64,000 nt of DNA from Hydrogenophaga sp. (GTDB taxonomy: Bacteria > Pseudomonadota > Gammaproteobacteria > Burkholderiales > Burkholderiaceae_C), in NCBI RefSeq assembly GCF_030651625.1, contig NZ_JAUSCF010000017.1, forward strand, positions 62,001-126,000. Reading direction: 5' to 3'. Below are positions 1-11,239 of this stretch, piece by piece. The first letter of the stretch is position 1. The number at the start of each line of letters is the position of its first letter. Under the pieces are notes generated by a model. The model was given only the letters and a program-made list of their open reading frames with translations, ran no database searches and was not told the DNA's origin. Position numbers and translations under genes: made by a program.

Positions 1-1
1 C

Positions 2-808
2 CTGATTCTTCAGCGGCTCTCTCCACAAGGGCGACTCACGGCCTTCGACAAAGATCCACAGGCGGTTGCCGACGCGCACGAACTGGCAGTCAGCGATGGC
101 CGCTTTGTCATCCGGCACCAGGGCTTCTGTCATCTGGGCGAGCTCGGGCATGCCAGTGCGAACGGGGTGTTGCTGGACCTCGGTGTGAGCTCCCCTCAGA
201 TCGACGACCCCGAGAGGGGTTTTTCTTTTCGTCGCGATGGCCCGCTGGACATGCGCATGGACACCACGCGTGGCCAGAGTGTGGCGCAGTGGCTCGAAAC
301 GGCCGAAATTTCAACTCTGTCGGAGGTCATCCGTGAATATGGCGAAGAACGGTTTGCTCAACCGATTGCAAAGGCGATTGATCGTCGCCGACAGGAACGG
401 GGCCCTTTTCGAACCACCCTCGAGCTGGCCGAAGTCGTGGCTGGCGCGGTCAAAACCCGCGAGCCGGGCAAGGACCCTGCAACGCGCACATTTCAGGCTT
501 TTCGGATTTTCATCAACGCCGAGCTTGAAGAGTTGCAACAAGCGCTAGAGGCCAGTCTGCAGGTGCTTCGTCCGGGCGGACAACTGGTGGTGATCAGCTT
601 CCATTCCCTTGAAGACCGCATGGTCAAACAGTTCATGGCGCGCCACTCGCGTTCCGTGGTGGACCGCCGCGTTCCATTTGCAGAACCTGCTCCGATGGCG
701 CTGTGCCATGTCCGCCGCATCAAGCCCGGCGAGGCCGAAGTGCAAGGCAATGCGCGCTCCCGAAGCGCGGTCATGCGCGTGGCCGAGCGCACCGAGGTGT
801 CGGCATGA
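2..808 (+). CDS. rsmH: 16S rRNA (cytosine(1402)-N(4))-methyltransferase RsmH, 5' truncated by the window edge
   Basis: SAM-dependent enzyme that methylates N4 of C1402 in 16S rRNA; classically the first or second gene of the dcw cluster (also called mraW). The frame is open to the window edge, so the N-terminus with the first SAM-binding loop is missing. Visible family features are the [12 protein letters not shown] segment, the [19 protein letters not shown] block, the [15 protein letters not shown] helix and the [15 protein letters not shown] motif near the C-terminus. The stop overlaps the ftsL start as ATGA, suggesting translational coupling. Identity is secure; only the start is unknown. 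Confidence 0.97.
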   Translation: MILQRLSPQGRLTAFDKDPQAVADAHELAVSDGRFVIRHQGFCHLGELGHASANGVLLDLGVSSPQIDDPERGFSFRRDGPLDMRMDTTRGQSVAQWLETAEISTLSEVIREYGEERFAQPIAKAIDRRRQERGPFRTTLELAEVVAGAVKTREPGKDPATRTFQAFRIFINAELEELQQALEASLQVLRPGGQLVVISFHSLEDRMVKQFMARHSRSVVDRRVPFAEPAPMALCHVRRIKPGEAEVQGNARSRSAVMRVAERTEVSA

Positions 809-1113
809 TCAGGTTGAACCTTGTGCTGCTTGCGGCGGTGCTGATCAGTGCATTTTATCTGGTGCACACCCAGTACGAGTCTCGCCGTCTGTACACGGCG
901 CTGGACCGGGCGCAGGCGCAGTCCCGCCAGCTCAATGTCGAGTACGAGCAACTCGTCGTGCAGCGGCGCGCCCAGGCCACGCCGGCGCGGGTGCAACAAC
1001 TGGCTACCCGCCAGCTCCAGATGCGTCCAGTCACACCTGGCATCACCCAGTACGTCGTCGTGCCAGAGCCGCTGGTGGCGCCCATGCCGGAAGCGCGGGG
1101 AGGGCGGCCATGA
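805..1113 (+). CDS. ftsL: Cell division protein FtsL
   Basis: Small bitopic division protein of 102 residues that forms the FtsQ-FtsB-FtsL subcomplex and signals to FtsWI. The start is the ATG inside the ATGA overlap with rsmH. Residues 1-20 are a hydrophobic membrane segment ([20 protein letters not shown]), followed by a coiled-coil-like stretch of about 50 residues ([20 protein letters not shown]). Size, topology and position between rsmH and ftsI match FtsL. The sequence itself is poorly conserved in this family, so synteny is the main evidence. The stop overlaps ftsI by 4 bases. Confidence 0.92.
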   Translation: MIRLNLVLLAAVLISAFYLVHTQYESRRLYTALDRAQAQSRQLNVEYEQLVVQRRAQATPARVQQLATRQLQMRPVTPGITQYVVVPEPLVAPMPEARGGRP

Positions 1114-2843
1114 GTCGCAGCATCAATTACGGTGCGAGTCCGTTGCTTGCCAGCAAGACGCCGGTATGGCGCAGCAAGTTCATCGTGGCGGGGCTGGCGG
1201 TTGCGTTCGCGGGATTGGGTGCGCGTGCCGCTTATGTGCAGGTTTTTGGAAACGATTTCTTTCAGCGCCAGGGCGAGGTGCGGTATGCACGCACGCTGGA
1301 ATTGCCCGCCAACCGGGGTCGGGTGCTGGACCGCAACGGCCTGATCCTGGCTTCCAGTGTGGTGGCGCAAAGCATCTGGGCCATTCCCGAGGACGTGGAC
1401 AAGGGTGACCCCAAGATCCGGGATCTCGCCAAGCTGCTCGGCATGCCTCTGGCTGAGGTGCGCAAGCGCCTGGCCAATGAAGACAAGACATTCGTGTGGA
1501 TCAAGCGCCAGGTGGACGATCCGATCGCCAAGGAGATCGCTGCGCTTGGCATCAAAGGCATCTACCAGCGACGCGAATACAAGCGGCAGTACCCGGAAGG
1601 CGAAGCGGCGGCGCATGTGGTGGGGTTCACCAATGTGGAAGATCGCGGGCAAGAGGGTGTGGAGCTGGCCTTCAACCAGCAGCTGTCCGGTCGGGCCGGA
1701 TCGCGCCGGGTCATCAAGGACCGCCTCGGTAGGGTGGTGGAAGATGTGCGCGATGTGGTGCCGCCGGTGGATGGCCCCGACCTGCAGCTCTCGATCGACA
1801 GCAAGATCCAGTTCTTCGCCTACCAGAAGCTGCGCGAAGCGGTGCAGACCCACAAGGCGCGGGCTGGCAGCGTGGTGGTGCTCGACACGCAGACGGGTGA
1901 AGTGCTGGCATTGGCCAACTACCCGAGTTTCAATCCCAATCGCCGGGTCAATCTCACGGGTGAACAGCTGCGCAACCGGGTACTGACCGACAGCTTCGAG
2001 CCTGGATCCACCATGAAGCCGTTCATTGCGGCGCTTGCAATGGAGAAGGGGCTGGTGAAGCCCTCCACGCCGATCCAAACGGCCCCTGGCCGCATGCAGA
2101 TTGGCGGTGCCACGATCCGGGACAGCAGGGACAACGGGGTGCTGACGGTCAGCGAAGTGATCCAGAAGTCCAGCAATGTGGGCACGGTCAAGATGGCGAT
2201 GCAGATGTCGCCGCGTGACATGTGGGAATCCTATGCTCAAGCCGGCTTTGGACAGAAACCACAACTGCCGTTCCCGGGTGCTGTCACTGGTCGCTTGCGC
2301 CCGTACAAGACATGGCGCCCGATTGAACAGGCCACCATGAGCTATGGGTATGGGGTATCGGCGTCTCTGTTTCAGCTGGCGCAGGCTTACACGATCTTTG
2401 CTCGCGATGGCGAACTCATTCCGGTCACCCTGGTCAAGACCGACGAACCCACTGCCGGCATCCGGGTGTTCAGTCAGAAGAGCGCGGGCGCGGTGCGTTC
2501 CATGTTGGCTCTGTCCACCCAGCCTGGAGGCACCTCCACGCGGGCGCAAACCATGGGTTACTCGGTCGGTGGCAAGACGGGCACCGCCCGAAAACAGGAA
2601 GGCAAGGGCTACGCCGACAAGAAATACCGCAGCTTCTTCGTGGGCCTGGCGCCGGTGGAGGCGCCGCGCATCGTGGTGGCGGTGATGATCGATGAGCCTC
2701 GCAATGGCCATTACTACGGTGGCGTGGTGGCAGCGCCCGTGTTCAGTGAAACCGTACAGCAGTCCCTGCGCATACTGGGCGTGCAGCCCGATATGGACGT
2801 CAAGCCACAGATCGTGGCTGAACTGGTGGAGGAGTCGTTCTGA
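1110..2843 (+). CDS. ftsI: Peptidoglycan D,D-transpeptidase FtsI (PBP3)
   Basis: Septal class B penicillin-binding protein of 577 residues that cross-links peptidoglycan at the division site with FtsW. It has an N-terminal cytoplasmic tail, one membrane anchor at about residues 25-45 (FIVAGLAVAFAGLGARAAYVQV), a dimerisation/pedestal domain and a transpeptidase domain. The catalytic motifs are STMK (S300, K303), SSN (S354-N356) and KTG (K489-G491). The ATG at 1110 lies in an ATGA overlap with ftsL; open frame continues upstream but overlaps rsmH and ftsL. Length is close to the E. coli protein. Confidence 0.97.
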   Translation: MSRSINYGASPLLASKTPVWRSKFIVAGLAVAFAGLGARAAYVQVFGNDFFQRQGEVRYARTLELPANRGRVLDRNGLILASSVVAQSIWAIPEDVDKGDPKIRDLAKLLGMPLAEVRKRLANEDKTFVWIKRQVDDPIAKEIAALGIKGIYQRREYKRQYPEGEAAAHVVGFTNVEDRGQEGVELAFNQQLSGRAGSRRVIKDRLGRVVEDVRDVVPPVDGPDLQLSIDSKIQFFAYQKLREAVQTHKARAGSVVVLDTQTGEVLALANYPSFNPNRRVNLTGEQLRNRVLTDSFEPGSTMKPFIAALAMEKGLVKPSTPIQTAPGRMQIGGATIRDSRDNGVLTVSEVIQKSSNVGTVKMAMQMSPRDMWESYAQAGFGQKPQLPFPGAVTGRLRPYKTWRPIEQATMSYGYGVSASLFQLAQAYTIFARDGELIPVTLVKTDEPTAGIRVFSQKSAGAVRSMLALSTQPGGTSTRAQTMGYSVGGKTGTARKQEGKGYADKKYRSFFVGLAPVEAPRIVVAVMIDEPRNGHYYGGVVAAPVFSETVQQSLRILGVQPDMDVKPQIVAELVEESF

Positions 2844-4411
2844 TGCAGACCTTCGACACTCCCCTGGCCGTGACGAAATGGTTGCACGATCGCGTGACGG
2901 GCGTGCTGAATTGCGACAGCCGTGAGATCCGGCCTGGCGATGGTTTTGTGGCCTGGCCGGGCGCTGCTCAGGATGGGCGGCGCTTTGTTCGTGCCGCGCT
3001 GGAGGCTGGTGCTGCGGCTGTTGTCGTGGAGCAAGAAGGTGCGGACACTTTCGCTTTCGACGGCCAGGCGCCCATCGCCGCGGTGAAGGGTCTGAAAGCG
3101 CAGGCTGGTCTTGTCGCGAGCGCGTTCTGCAAGACCCCCAGTGGGGAGCTGGACGTGATCGCCATCACGGGCACCAACGGCAAGACCTCCACCGCATGGT
3201 GGATGGCGCAACTGCTCAGCGCCTGCGCGCGCGATTGCGCGCTGGTCGGCACATTGGGCATGGGTCGCGTGCCGTCCGCTGCCGAAGAAGTCGCCGGAGC
3301 TTTTCTTGTGCCGACCGGATTGACCACACCCGATCCGATGCGCTTGCAGCAACAGCTGCGCGAGTTCGTCAACGACGGCGTGAAGGCATGCGCCATCGAG
3401 GCCTCCTCCATAGGCCTCGTAGAAGGTCGCCTCAACGGCACGCAGGTCAGAGTGGCGGTGTTCACGAATTTCACCCAGGATCACCTCGACTTTCATGGAG
3501 ACATGTCAAGCTACTGGGCGGCCAAGACGATGTTGTTTGACTGGCCTGGTCTGGCGGCAGCGGTGGTGAACCTGGACGATGTTCGCGGCAGGGAGCTGGC
3601 TGCGGTGCTGGCGGAGCGGGACCTCGATTTGTGGACGATCGCTCATGGGACTGGGCCTGTTGCGGAAACGGCCAGACTTGTTGGCAGGCATCTGGTGCAT
3701 ACCGTCCACGGCATGCAGTGGGAAGTGGTCGAGCGGGATGGCGCAGGCAGCGAGATTGCCGTGCATCTGCTGAGCTTGCCGGTGGTTGGTGAATACAACG
3801 TGTCCAACCTGCTGGGGGTGCTCGCTGGTGCCCGCGCGCTGGGTGTGCCTCTGGCCGATGCGGTGGCGGCTTGCGCGGTTCTCTCTCCGGTGCCTGGACG
3901 CATGCAGACCGTGGCGCCAGCGCAGGGTGATTCGTCACTGGTACCGTGGGTGCTGGTGGACTACGCACACACCCCCGACGCCCTGGAAAAAGCCTTGCAG
4001 GCGCTCCGGCCCGTGGCGAGGCAGCGTGATGGCGCGCTTTGGGTCGTGGTCGGCTGTGGAGGCGATCGTGACCGGAGCAAGCGTGCGTTGATGGCGGCGG
4101 TGGCTGAGCGCGAGGCGCAGCATGCGGTGCTGACCAGTGACAACCCCCGCACCGAAGATCCCGAACGCATTCTTCAGGACATGGTCGCAGGTCTCTCCTG
4201 TCCGGAGGCTGCCTCCGTGCTGGTCGATCGCGCAGAGGCCATTGAACATGCGGTCGGGCAGGCCCGCTCGCAAGACGTGGTGCTGGTGGCAGGCAAGGGG
4301 CATGAAGACTACCAGGACGTGCAAGGCACCAAGCGCCCGTTTTCCGATGTGAGTCACGCGCGGCTGGCGCTCACCAATCGACTGAGACAACTCGAAGGGA
4401 GCCAGGCGTGA
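2843..4411 (+). CDS. murE: UDP-N-acetylmuramoyl-L-alanyl-D-glutamate--2,6-diaminopimelate ligase MurE
   Basis: Cytoplasmic Mur ligase of 522 residues adding the third stem-peptide residue. ATP-binding P-loop GTNGKT is at residues 110-115. DNPR at 433-436 is the signature of enzymes specific for meso-diaminopimelate, so the peptidoglycan is predicted to be of the usual Gram-negative A1-gamma type. The start shares one base with the ftsI stop (TGATG), and the end overlaps murF by 4 bases. At 522 residues it is slightly longer than the roughly 495 residues usual in the family. Confidence 0.97.
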   Translation: MQTFDTPLAVTKWLHDRVTGVLNCDSREIRPGDGFVAWPGAAQDGRRFVRAALEAGAAAVVVEQEGADTFAFDGQAPIAAVKGLKAQAGLVASAFCKTPSGELDVIAITGTNGKTSTAWWMAQLLSACARDCALVGTLGMGRVPSAAEEVAGAFLVPTGLTTPDPMRLQQQLREFVNDGVKACAIEASSIGLVEGRLNGTQVRVAVFTNFTQDHLDFHGDMSSYWAAKTMLFDWPGLAAAVVNLDDVRGRELAAVLAERDLDLWTIAHGTGPVAETARLVGRHLVHTVHGMQWEVVERDGAGSEIAVHLLSLPVVGEYNVSNLLGVLAGARALGVPLADAVAACAVLSPVPGRMQTVAPAQGDSSLVPWVLVDYAHTPDALEKALQALRPVARQRDGALWVVVGCGGDRDRSKRALMAAVAEREAQHAVLTSDNPRTEDPERILQDMVAGLSCPEAASVLVDRAEAIEHAVGQARSQDVVLVAGKGHEDYQDVQGTKRPFSDVSHARLALTNRLRQLEGSQA

Positions 4412-5850
4412 GGACGGTGGGCCAGCTCCTTTTGCAGCTCTCCGGTGCGCATGCCATCGGCAACACCGACGTGCCCATTGCACGGGTGCATTCGGACACG
4501 CGCAGCCTGCGTGCTGGCGACCTTTTCGTGGCACTCAAGGGCGAGCGCTTTGATGCACACGACTTCCTGCCACAGGCCAAGGACGCAGGCGCGGTCGCAG
4601 CGCTGGCGCACCATGGGCTCGCCAGCGCAGGTTTGCCCGGTGTGGAAGTGCCCGACACGCGCAGCGCGCTGGGTGAACTCGCCCGTCTGTGGCGTGCGCA
4701 GTTCCCGCTGCCACTGATTGCCGTGACGGGCAGCAACGGCAAGACCACGGTCACGCAGATGATCGCGGCCATCCTGCGAGCAGCCGCTGGCGATGCGGCG
4801 CACGCCACGCAGGGCAACTTCAACAACGACATCGGGGTGCCGCTCACGCTGTTGCGCCTCAACGAGGCACATCGCTTGTCGGTCGTCGAGCTGGGCATGA
4901 ACCACCCCGGGGAAATCGCCGAGCTCGCCGCCATCGCACAACCGATGGTGGCTCTGGTGAACAACGCCCAACGCGAACACCTGGAATTCATGTCCAGCGT
5001 GGAAGCCGTGGCCCAGGAAAACGGAAGTGTGCTGTCTTCGCTGCCCGCCCATGGCGTGGGGGCTTTCCCTTCTGACGATGTTTTCACGCCCTTGTGGCGC
5101 GAACTGGCTGGCGGGCGGCGCACCCTCACGTTCAGCGATCACGACACGGCGGCCGATGTGCAAGTGCAGAGCGCCGTGTGGAAAGAGGGCGCCTGGCAGC
5201 TGTCGATCGTGATCGGTGGCAACCTGGTATCGTGCCGCTTGCACATTGCCGGAAGGCACAACGTTCGCAATGCCCTGGCCGCTGCGGCCTGCGCCTTTGC
5301 GGCAGGCGTCGATCTGCCCACCATTGCCCAAGGCTTGAGCGCCTTTGAGCCTGTGGGGGGTCGCTCGCGCGCGTTGTCCCTGCAGTTGCCCACCGGCGCA
5401 GTGACACTGATCGACGACACCTACAACGCCAACCCGGACTCCATGCGCGCGGCAGTGGATGTGCTGGCTGAGCTTCCAGCCCCGCGTTTGCTGGTGCTGG
5501 GGGACATGGGAGAGGTGGGCGATCAGGGTCTGGCCTTTCACACCGAGGTGCTGCGGTACGCCGCGTCGCGTGGCCTGGACAACGTGCATGTGGCGGGCAA
5601 CTGGATGGCGCAGGCTGTGGCTGCCATGAAGGCCGCTGGCGAGCCGGCTCCGGTGCACTGGGCTGACGTGCCTCATCTGGCAGTGCATGTGGCGGGGCTG
5701 ATGCACCCGGTTGCTGGCGCACCGCGCTTGCGCAGCGCACTGGTCAAGGGATCGAGATTCATGGGGATGGAGCGGGTGGTGCAAGCCTTGGCGGCTTTGG
5801 ACGAGGCGACCGGGCCCAATAACAACAAGGACAAACCCCATGCTGCTTAG
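4408..5850 (+). CDS. murF: UDP-N-acetylmuramoyl-tripeptide--D-alanyl-D-alanine ligase MurF
   Basis: Adds D-Ala-D-Ala to the UDP-MurNAc-tripeptide, the last cytoplasmic step of stem-peptide assembly. The protein is 480 residues with the Mur ligase layout: N-terminal substrate domain ([20 protein letters not shown]), central ATPase domain with GSNGKTT, and C-terminal domain with [15 protein letters not shown], which is typical of MurF. The start is GTG at 4408 in a GTGA overlap with murE. The 3' end overlaps the mraY start by 11 bases. Confidence 0.96.
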   Translation: MRTVGQLLLQLSGAHAIGNTDVPIARVHSDTRSLRAGDLFVALKGERFDAHDFLPQAKDAGAVAALAHHGLASAGLPGVEVPDTRSALGELARLWRAQFPLPLIAVTGSNGKTTVTQMIAAILRAAAGDAAHATQGNFNNDIGVPLTLLRLNEAHRLSVVELGMNHPGEIAELAAIAQPMVALVNNAQREHLEFMSSVEAVAQENGSVLSSLPAHGVGAFPSDDVFTPLWRELAGGRRTLTFSDHDTAADVQVQSAVWKEGAWQLSIVIGGNLVSCRLHIAGRHNVRNALAAAACAFAAGVDLPTIAQGLSAFEPVGGRSRALSLQLPTGAVTLIDDTYNANPDSMRAAVDVLAELPAPRLLVLGDMGEVGDQGLAFHTEVLRYAASRGLDNVHVAGNWMAQAVAAMKAAGEPAPVHWADVPHLAVHVAGLMHPVAGAPRLRSALVKGSRFMGMERVVQALAALDEATGPNNNKDKPHAA

Positions 5851-7018
5851 CCTGTCCACATGGCTCCAGACGCTCTCTCCGGAGTTCGGGTTCCTGCGCG
5901 TGTTCCAGTACCTGACGTTCCGTGCCGTGATGGCGGCCATGACGGCCTTGCTCGTGGGCCTGGTGGCGGGCCCGTTCGTGATTCGTCGCCTCGCAGCTTT
6001 GAAGATCGGTCAACCCATTCGCGAATACGCCATGCAGACCCACATCAGCAAAGGTGGCACGCCCACCATGGGTGGGGTCCTGATTCTTTTCTCCATCGCA
6101 TTGTCGACACTCCTATGGTTCGATCTGTCGAACCGTTTCGTCTGGATCGTGCTGGTGGTGACATTGGGTTTTGGCGCCATCGGCTGGGTGGACGACTGGC
6201 GCAAGGTGGTGCGCAAGGACCCGGAGGGCATGCGTTCTCGCGAAAAATACTTCTGGCAATCGGTGATCGGGCTGGTGGCGGCGTTCTATCTGGTGTTCAG
6301 CGTGTCTGAAACCAGCAACCTGCGCGTGCTGCAACTGGCCTACAACTGGGTGGCGTCGGGTTTCACGGTGGACCTGCCGCCCCAGGCCGGCCTGATGGTG
6401 CCCTTTTTCAAAGAAATCAGCTACCCGCTCGGCGTCTTCGGGTTTGTGGTCATGACCTATCTCGTGATCGTCGGTTCCAGCAACGCGGTCAACCTCACCG
6501 ATGGTCTGGACGGTCTGGCCATCATGCCGGTGGTCATGGTGGGCTCGGCGCTGGGCATCTTTGCCTATGTGACCGGCAACGCCGTGTTCTCCCGTTACCT
6601 GCTGGTGCCACACATTCCGGGTGCGGGCGAACTGCTGATCTTCTGTGCCGCCATGGCGGGCGCGGGCCTGGCGTTCCTCTGGTTCAACACGCATCCGGCA
6701 CAGGTGTTCATGGGAGACGTCGGTGCGCTGGCGCTCGGGGGCGCCTTGGGCACGATCGCGGTCATCGTGCGTCAGGAAATCGTGCTGGCCATCATGGGCG
6801 GCATCTTTGTGGTGGAGGCGCTCTCCGTCATGCTGCAGGTGACGTACTTCAAGTACACCAAACGCCGTTTTGGTCAGGGTCGCCGTTTGTTTCAGATGGC
6901 GCCGCTGCACCACCACTTCGAAAAAAAGGGCTGGAAAGAAACGCAGGTCGTGGTTCGTTTCTGGATCATCACCATGCTCCTGTGTCTGGTGGGGCTGTCG
7001 ACCCTGAAGCTGCGATGA
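5840..7018 (+). CDS. mraY: Phospho-N-acetylmuramoyl-pentapeptide-transferase MraY
   Basis: Polytopic inner-membrane enzyme of 392 residues that transfers phospho-MurNAc-pentapeptide to undecaprenyl phosphate, giving lipid I. About ten hydrophobic segments are visible. Family motifs present are the [12 protein letters not shown] loop, GWVDDWRKV (magnesium-binding aspartates), [13 protein letters not shown], and the C-terminal [11 protein letters not shown] histidine motif. The ATG at 5840 was chosen because the protein then begins with a membrane segment; it lies inside the murF 3' end. About 30 residues longer than E. coli MraY, owing to the long periplasmic segment after residue 150. Confidence 0.97.
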   Translation: MLLSLSTWLQTLSPEFGFLRVFQYLTFRAVMAAMTALLVGLVAGPFVIRRLAALKIGQPIREYAMQTHISKGGTPTMGGVLILFSIALSTLLWFDLSNRFVWIVLVVTLGFGAIGWVDDWRKVVRKDPEGMRSREKYFWQSVIGLVAAFYLVFSVSETSNLRVLQLAYNWVASGFTVDLPPQAGLMVPFFKEISYPLGVFGFVVMTYLVIVGSSNAVNLTDGLDGLAIMPVVMVGSALGIFAYVTGNAVFSRYLLVPHIPGAGELLIFCAAMAGAGLAFLWFNTHPAQVFMGDVGALALGGALGTIAVIVRQEIVLAIMGGIFVVEALSVMLQVTYFKYTKRRFGQGRRLFQMAPLHHHFEKKGWKETQVVVRFWIITMLLCLVGLSTLKLR

Positions 7019-8856
7019 ACCACCTCAAAGACCAACACGTGCTCATACTCGGCCTGGGCCTCTCCGGCCTGGCGATGGCGCGCTGGTGTCTGCGCCAGGG
7101 TGCGCGCGTGACGGTGGCCGACACCCGTGAACAACCACCCCAGCGGGAAGCCCTGGCCAGCCAGTGCCCGCACGCCAGCTTCATTTCCGGCGCGTTTGAC
7201 GCAGACTTGCTGGCCCGATGCGAATGGACGCTGGTGGCGCGCAGCCCGGGCCTGGCGCCCAGTCAGTTGCAGGTGGTGCACGAATGGGCTGCTTCCCGAA
7301 GGGTGCCTGTCTTGGGCGAACTGGATCTGTTTGCCCAGGCGCTGCAAGACTTGTCACAGCGGGAGCGCCTGCCCTACCGCCCCAAGGTGCTGGCCATCAC
7401 AGGCACCAACGGCAAGACCACCGTGACGGCATTGACCAGCTTGCTGTTGCAGCGCGCGGGCGTGCAGGTGGCCACCGCCGGCAACATCGGCCCCAGCCTG
7501 CTGGATGTGCTGTCCGACGCCATCGACAAGGAAGCGGTGGCGCAGGCCGAGGAAGACGCCGCCGCTGCCGAATCGGCATCCACGGTTGACCAGCCAGATC
7601 ACGGCGCGCATCTGGATCACGCTTTGTCATCACGGACGCCCGATGCACCGGACGCAGATCGGCAGACGGACGAGTCGCCCGAGCAATCCGAGGATGAAAA
7701 CGCCGATGCGATTGAAGACGCGCCATCTGACATGCCTGCCGAACCCGACGTAGAAGGCGATGGCCCGGCCCTGCTGGAGCCGCCGCCGATCGAACCCGAG
7801 CAGCCCAGGCACCTGCCCGCCGTGTGGGTGCTTGAACTTTCCAGTTTTCAACTGGACGGCGTATCGGGCGGTGCCTGGGACAGCGTCCCCACCGCCAGTG
7901 CGGTGCTCAATCTGAGCGAAGACCATATCGACTGGCACGGCTCACAGGCTGCTTATGGGCAGGCCAAGGCCCATGTGTTCGGCACCCAGGCCCTCATGCT
8001 GCTCAACCGCAACGATGCACAGGTCATGGCCATGCAGCCCGCCCTCGTCACCGTCAAGGCGGGGGGGCGCAACCGCCTGCAGCCGGCGCGGCCGTATGCC
8101 ACTTTTGGAACCGACACGCCAACGCGTCCACAGGACTGGGGCATCGAAACAGTCAACGGCATGGAGTGGCTGGTCCGCGCGCTCGCCGTCGATGAAACGC
8201 GCAGACGCGGCCGTGCCGCGGAGGAAGCCGAAGAGATCTACTTCCAGCGACTGATGCCGGTGGAGGCGCTGCGCATCCGTGGCAGACACAACGCCGCCAA
8301 CGCCCTGGCTTCTCTGGCGCTCGCGACGTCTGCCGGTGCCGCACTGGGTCCCATGTTGCATGGGCTGCGTGAATACCGGGGCGAGCCTCACCGTGTGGAG
8401 CCGGTCGCGATCATCCAGGGTGTCGAATACTTCGACGACAGCAAAGGCACCAACGTGGGGGCCACCCTCGCTGCAGTCGAGGGGCTCGGCGCCGAGAGAA
8501 AGCTGGTGGTGATCCTGGGTGGTGATGGCAAGGGTCAGAACTTTGCGCCGCTGGCCCATGCCCTGGCCCGCCACACCCGCGCGGTGGTGCTGATTGGGCG
8601 CGATGCGCCGCTGATCCGTGAGCAAGTGGGCGATGCGATCGCGCAGGCCCAGCTGCCGCTGCAGGATGCATCCTCCCTGCCCGAGGCGGTTCGCCTGGCC
8701 ACGGCACACGCACATCCGGGAGATGCGGTGTTGATGTCGCCGGCCTGCGCCAGCCTGGACATGTTCGACAACTACATCCATCGGGCCCGGGTGTTCGTGG
8801 AAGCTGTGACCGACCTTGCCCACGAGCAAGGTGTGAGCCTGGAGGGCACTCACTGA
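7015..8856 (+). CDS. murD: UDP-N-acetylmuramoylalanine--D-glutamate ligase MurD with a large acidic insertion
   Basis: Adds D-glutamate to UDP-MurNAc-L-alanine. At 613 residues it is far longer than the usual 440-500. The N-terminal Rossmann domain ([15 protein letters not shown]), P-loop GTNGKT (residues 130-135), [12 protein letters not shown] (273-280), [18 protein letters not shown] and [11 protein letters not shown] are all intact, so the enzyme should be active. The extra length is mainly residues about 172-267, a low-complexity stretch rich in D, E, A and P lying between GNIG and LELSSFQL, where E. coli has only about 15 residues. A second short insertion ([16 protein letters not shown]) precedes GRHNAAN. 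The start is in an ATGA overlap with mraY. Confidence 0.95.
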   Translation: MNHLKDQHVLILGLGLSGLAMARWCLRQGARVTVADTREQPPQREALASQCPHASFISGAFDADLLARCEWTLVARSPGLAPSQLQVVHEWAASRRVPVLGELDLFAQALQDLSQRERLPYRPKVLAITGTNGKTTVTALTSLLLQRAGVQVATAGNIGPSLLDVLSDAIDKEAVAQAEEDAAAAESASTVDQPDHGAHLDHALSSRTPDAPDADRQTDESPEQSEDENADAIEDAPSDMPAEPDVEGDGPALLEPPPIEPEQPRHLPAVWVLELSSFQLDGVSGGAWDSVPTASAVLNLSEDHIDWHGSQAAYGQAKAHVFGTQALMLLNRNDAQVMAMQPALVTVKAGGRNRLQPARPYATFGTDTPTRPQDWGIETVNGMEWLVRALAVDETRRRGRAAEEAEEIYFQRLMPVEALRIRGRHNAANALASLALATSAGAALGPMLHGLREYRGEPHRVEPVAIIQGVEYFDDSKGTNVGATLAAVEGLGAERKLVVILGGDGKGQNFAPLAHALARHTRAVVLIGRDAPLIREQVGDAIAQAQLPLQDASSLPEAVRLATAHAHPGDAVLMSPACASLDMFDNYIHRARVFVEAVTDLAHEQGVSLEGTH

Positions 8857-10163
8857 TGGCCACCTCGCGCAAGCGTTCGCCCGTCAGCCCCACTGCCAAG
8901 CCCTCGTGGCTGGGCCGTTTGCTGGGTCGCGACCTGGCGGGCGCGTTGGCGACTGGTGGCGCGAGCGACGGCCTGCCGGTTCGCTTGTCCAACCGCACCT
9001 ACTCGGGCTCGCGCAATCTGGCGGTGCGCGAACTCGGTTTCGATCAGCCGCTGCTGTGGGTGGTGGTGGGTCTGCTGGCCTGGGGACTGGTCATGGTGTA
9101 TTCGGCTTCGATTGCGCTACCTGACAACCCCCGTTTCGCCAACTACACCCACACCCATTTCGTGGCTCGGCACGGTTTGTTCATGATGATCGGCGTTGTG
9201 GCCGCGATCATGGCATTCCAGTTCCCCATGAAGACATGGGAGCGTGCAGCACCGTGGCTTTTTGCGATCGCACTGGTGCTGCTGGTGCTGGTGCTGTTTC
9301 CTTTCATAGGGAAGGGCGTCAATGGTGCGCGTCGCTGGATTTCGCTGGGCATCATCAACTTTCAGCCATCCGAATTGGCCAAGCTGGCGGTGTTGCTTTA
9401 CGCGGCCGACTACATGGTGCGGCGCATGGAAGTCAAGGAACGGTTCTTCCGTGCCGTGGCTCCCATGGCCGTGGCGGTGGCGGTGGTGGGCATGCTGCTG
9501 CTGGCCGAACCCGACATGGGCGCCTTCATGGTCATCGTGGTCATCGCCATGGGCATCCTGTTCCTGGGTGGCGTGAACGCACGCATGTTCTTCCTCATTG
9601 CGCTGGTGGTGGTGGCGGCTTTCGCCCTCATGGTGATGATGAGTGACTGGCGGCGTGAGCGCATCTTTGCCTACCTGGACCCCTGGAGCGTCGAGCATGC
9701 GCTGGGCAAGGGCTACCAGCTTTCGCATTCCCTGATTGCATTCGGCCGCGGCGAGATCTTCGGTGTCGGGCTGGGTGGTAGCGTGGAGAAGCTGCACTGG
9801 CTGCCTGAGGCGCACACCGACTTTCTGCTGGCCGTGCTCGGTGAAGAATTTGGGCTGGTCGGCGTGCTCGTGGTGATCGGCCTGTTCATGTGGCTCACAC
9901 GCCGCATCATGCACATCGGCCGCCAGGCGATCGCACTGGACCAGGTGTTCGCCGGACTGGTCGCGCAAGGCGTGGGACTGTGGATCGGCTTTCAATCCTT
10001 CATCAACATCGGCGTGAACCTGGGCGCCTTGCCAACCAAGGGTCTGACCTTGCCGCTGATGAGCTACGGCGGATCGGCTGTGCTGATGAACCTGGTGGCT
10101 ATTGCGATAGTGCTTCGGGTGGACTACGAGAATCGCCAGATGATGCGAGGGGGTCGCGCATGA
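8856..10163 (+). CDS. ftsW: Septal peptidoglycan glycosyltransferase FtsW
   Basis: SEDS-family polymerase of 435 residues partnering FtsI at the septum. An N-terminal cytoplasmic extension of about 65 residues precedes roughly ten membrane helices. Conserved SEDS features include VYSAS in the first helix, [14 protein letters not shown] with [10 protein letters not shown], the LAEPDMG motif carrying the catalytic-region aspartate, [16 protein letters not shown] and the C-terminal [11 protein letters not shown]. The start shares one base with the murD stop, and the 3' end overlaps murG by 4 bases. It has a paralogue in this window, rodA at 25471. Confidence 0.96.
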   Translation: MATSRKRSPVSPTAKPSWLGRLLGRDLAGALATGGASDGLPVRLSNRTYSGSRNLAVRELGFDQPLLWVVVGLLAWGLVMVYSASIALPDNPRFANYTHTHFVARHGLFMMIGVVAAIMAFQFPMKTWERAAPWLFAIALVLLVLVLFPFIGKGVNGARRWISLGIINFQPSELAKLAVLLYAADYMVRRMEVKERFFRAVAPMAVAVAVVGMLLLAEPDMGAFMVIVVIAMGILFLGGVNARMFFLIALVVVAAFALMVMMSDWRRERIFAYLDPWSVEHALGKGYQLSHSLIAFGRGEIFGVGLGGSVEKLHWLPEAHTDFLLAVLGEEFGLVGVLVVIGLFMWLTRRIMHIGRQAIALDQVFAGLVAQGVGLWIGFQSFINIGVNLGALPTKGLTLPLMSYGGSAVLMNLVAIAIVLRVDYENRQMMRGGRA

Positions 10164-11239
10164 GCGGCCAACGTTGCGCCCTCGTCATGGCCGGTGGCAC
10201 GGGCGGCCACATCTTTCCCGGTCTTGCGGTGGCCGAAGCCCTGCGCGAAAAGGGCTGGCGCGTGCATTGGCTCGGATCGCCCGGGAGCATGGAAAGCCGG
10301 CTCGTTCCTCCACGTGGTTTTCCGCTGGAGACCATCGACTTCGGCGGCGTGCGCGGCAAGGGCGCGCTCACGCTGGCGCTGTTGCCTTTGCGCCTCTTGC
10401 GCGCCTTCTGGCAAGCGCTGGGTGTCGTGAGAAGGGTCAAGCCCGACGTGGTGCTGGGTCTGGGCGGTTACATCAGCTTTCCCGGGGGCATGATGGCCGT
10501 GCTGGCGGGAAAGCCGCTGGTTCTGCACGAACAGAATTCCGTGGCTGGCATGGCCAACAAGGTGCTGGCTGGTATCGCTGATCGCGTGTTCACGGCATTT
10601 CCTGGCGTTTTCCCCAAAGGCCACTGGGTCGGCAACCCGCTGCGCGCCCCGTTTCTCCAGCAGCCATCGCCCTCTGAGCGTTTCGAGCAACGCAGCGGAC
10701 CCCTGCACCTGCTGGTTGTGGGCGGAAGCCTGGGTGCCAAAGCACTCAACGACACCGTGCCCAGGGCCCTGGCGCTCATCCCGGAAAGCGACCGGCCCAG
10801 TGTGGTTCATCAGAGTGGTGAAAAGCAGATCGAAGAATTGCGCGCCAACTACGCTGCCGTCGGGGTTCGGGCCGAACTCACACCTTTCATCGACGACACC
10901 GCACAAGCCTTTGCCAATGCCGATCTGGTGGTGTGCCGGGCTGGCGCCAGCACCGTGACGGAAATCGCTGCGGTCGGCGCTGCGGCCCTCTTTGTGCCCT
11001 TCCCTTCAGCGGTGGACGATCACCAGACCACCAACGCCCGCTTTCTGGTGGATGCGGGCGCCGCCTGGCTGGTGCCCCAGCCTCGGTTCACGCCCCAATC
11101 CCTGGCCCAGACCATCCAGACTGCGACCCGGGCGCAGCTGATGGAGATGGCGAACAAAGCGAAACAGATGGAAAAGACCGATGCCGTGGCGGCAGTTGTG
11201 GCCGCATGTGAATCGCTGGCGAAAGGTCAGAAGTCATGA
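10160..11239 (+). CDS. murG: UDP-N-acetylglucosamine--N-acetylmuramyl-(pentapeptide) pyrophosphoryl-undecaprenol GlcNAc transferase MurG
   Basis: Peripheral inner-membrane glycosyltransferase that converts lipid I to lipid II. The protein is 359 residues. The N-terminal glycine-rich loop [41 protein letters not shown], the second loop [13 protein letters not shown] and [15 protein letters not shown] with the downstream [13 protein letters not shown] form a complete MurG set of motifs. The ATG at 10160 overlaps the ftsW stop as ATGA; the open frame upstream is within ftsW and not used. The end overlaps murC by 4 bases. Confidence 0.97.
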   Translation: MSGQRCALVMAGGTGGHIFPGLAVAEALREKGWRVHWLGSPGSMESRLVPPRGFPLETIDFGGVRGKGALTLALLPLRLLRAFWQALGVVRRVKPDVVLGLGGYISFPGGMMAVLAGKPLVLHEQNSVAGMANKVLAGIADRVFTAFPGVFPKGHWVGNPLRAPFLQQPSPSERFEQRSGPLHLLVVGGSLGAKALNDTVPRALALIPESDRPSVVHQSGEKQIEELRANYAAVGVRAELTPFIDDTAQAFANADLVVCRAGASTVTEIAAVGAAALFVPFPSAVDDHQTTNARFLVDAGAAWLVPQPRFTPQSLAQTIQTATRAQLMEMANKAKQMEKTDAVAAVVAACESLAKGQKS

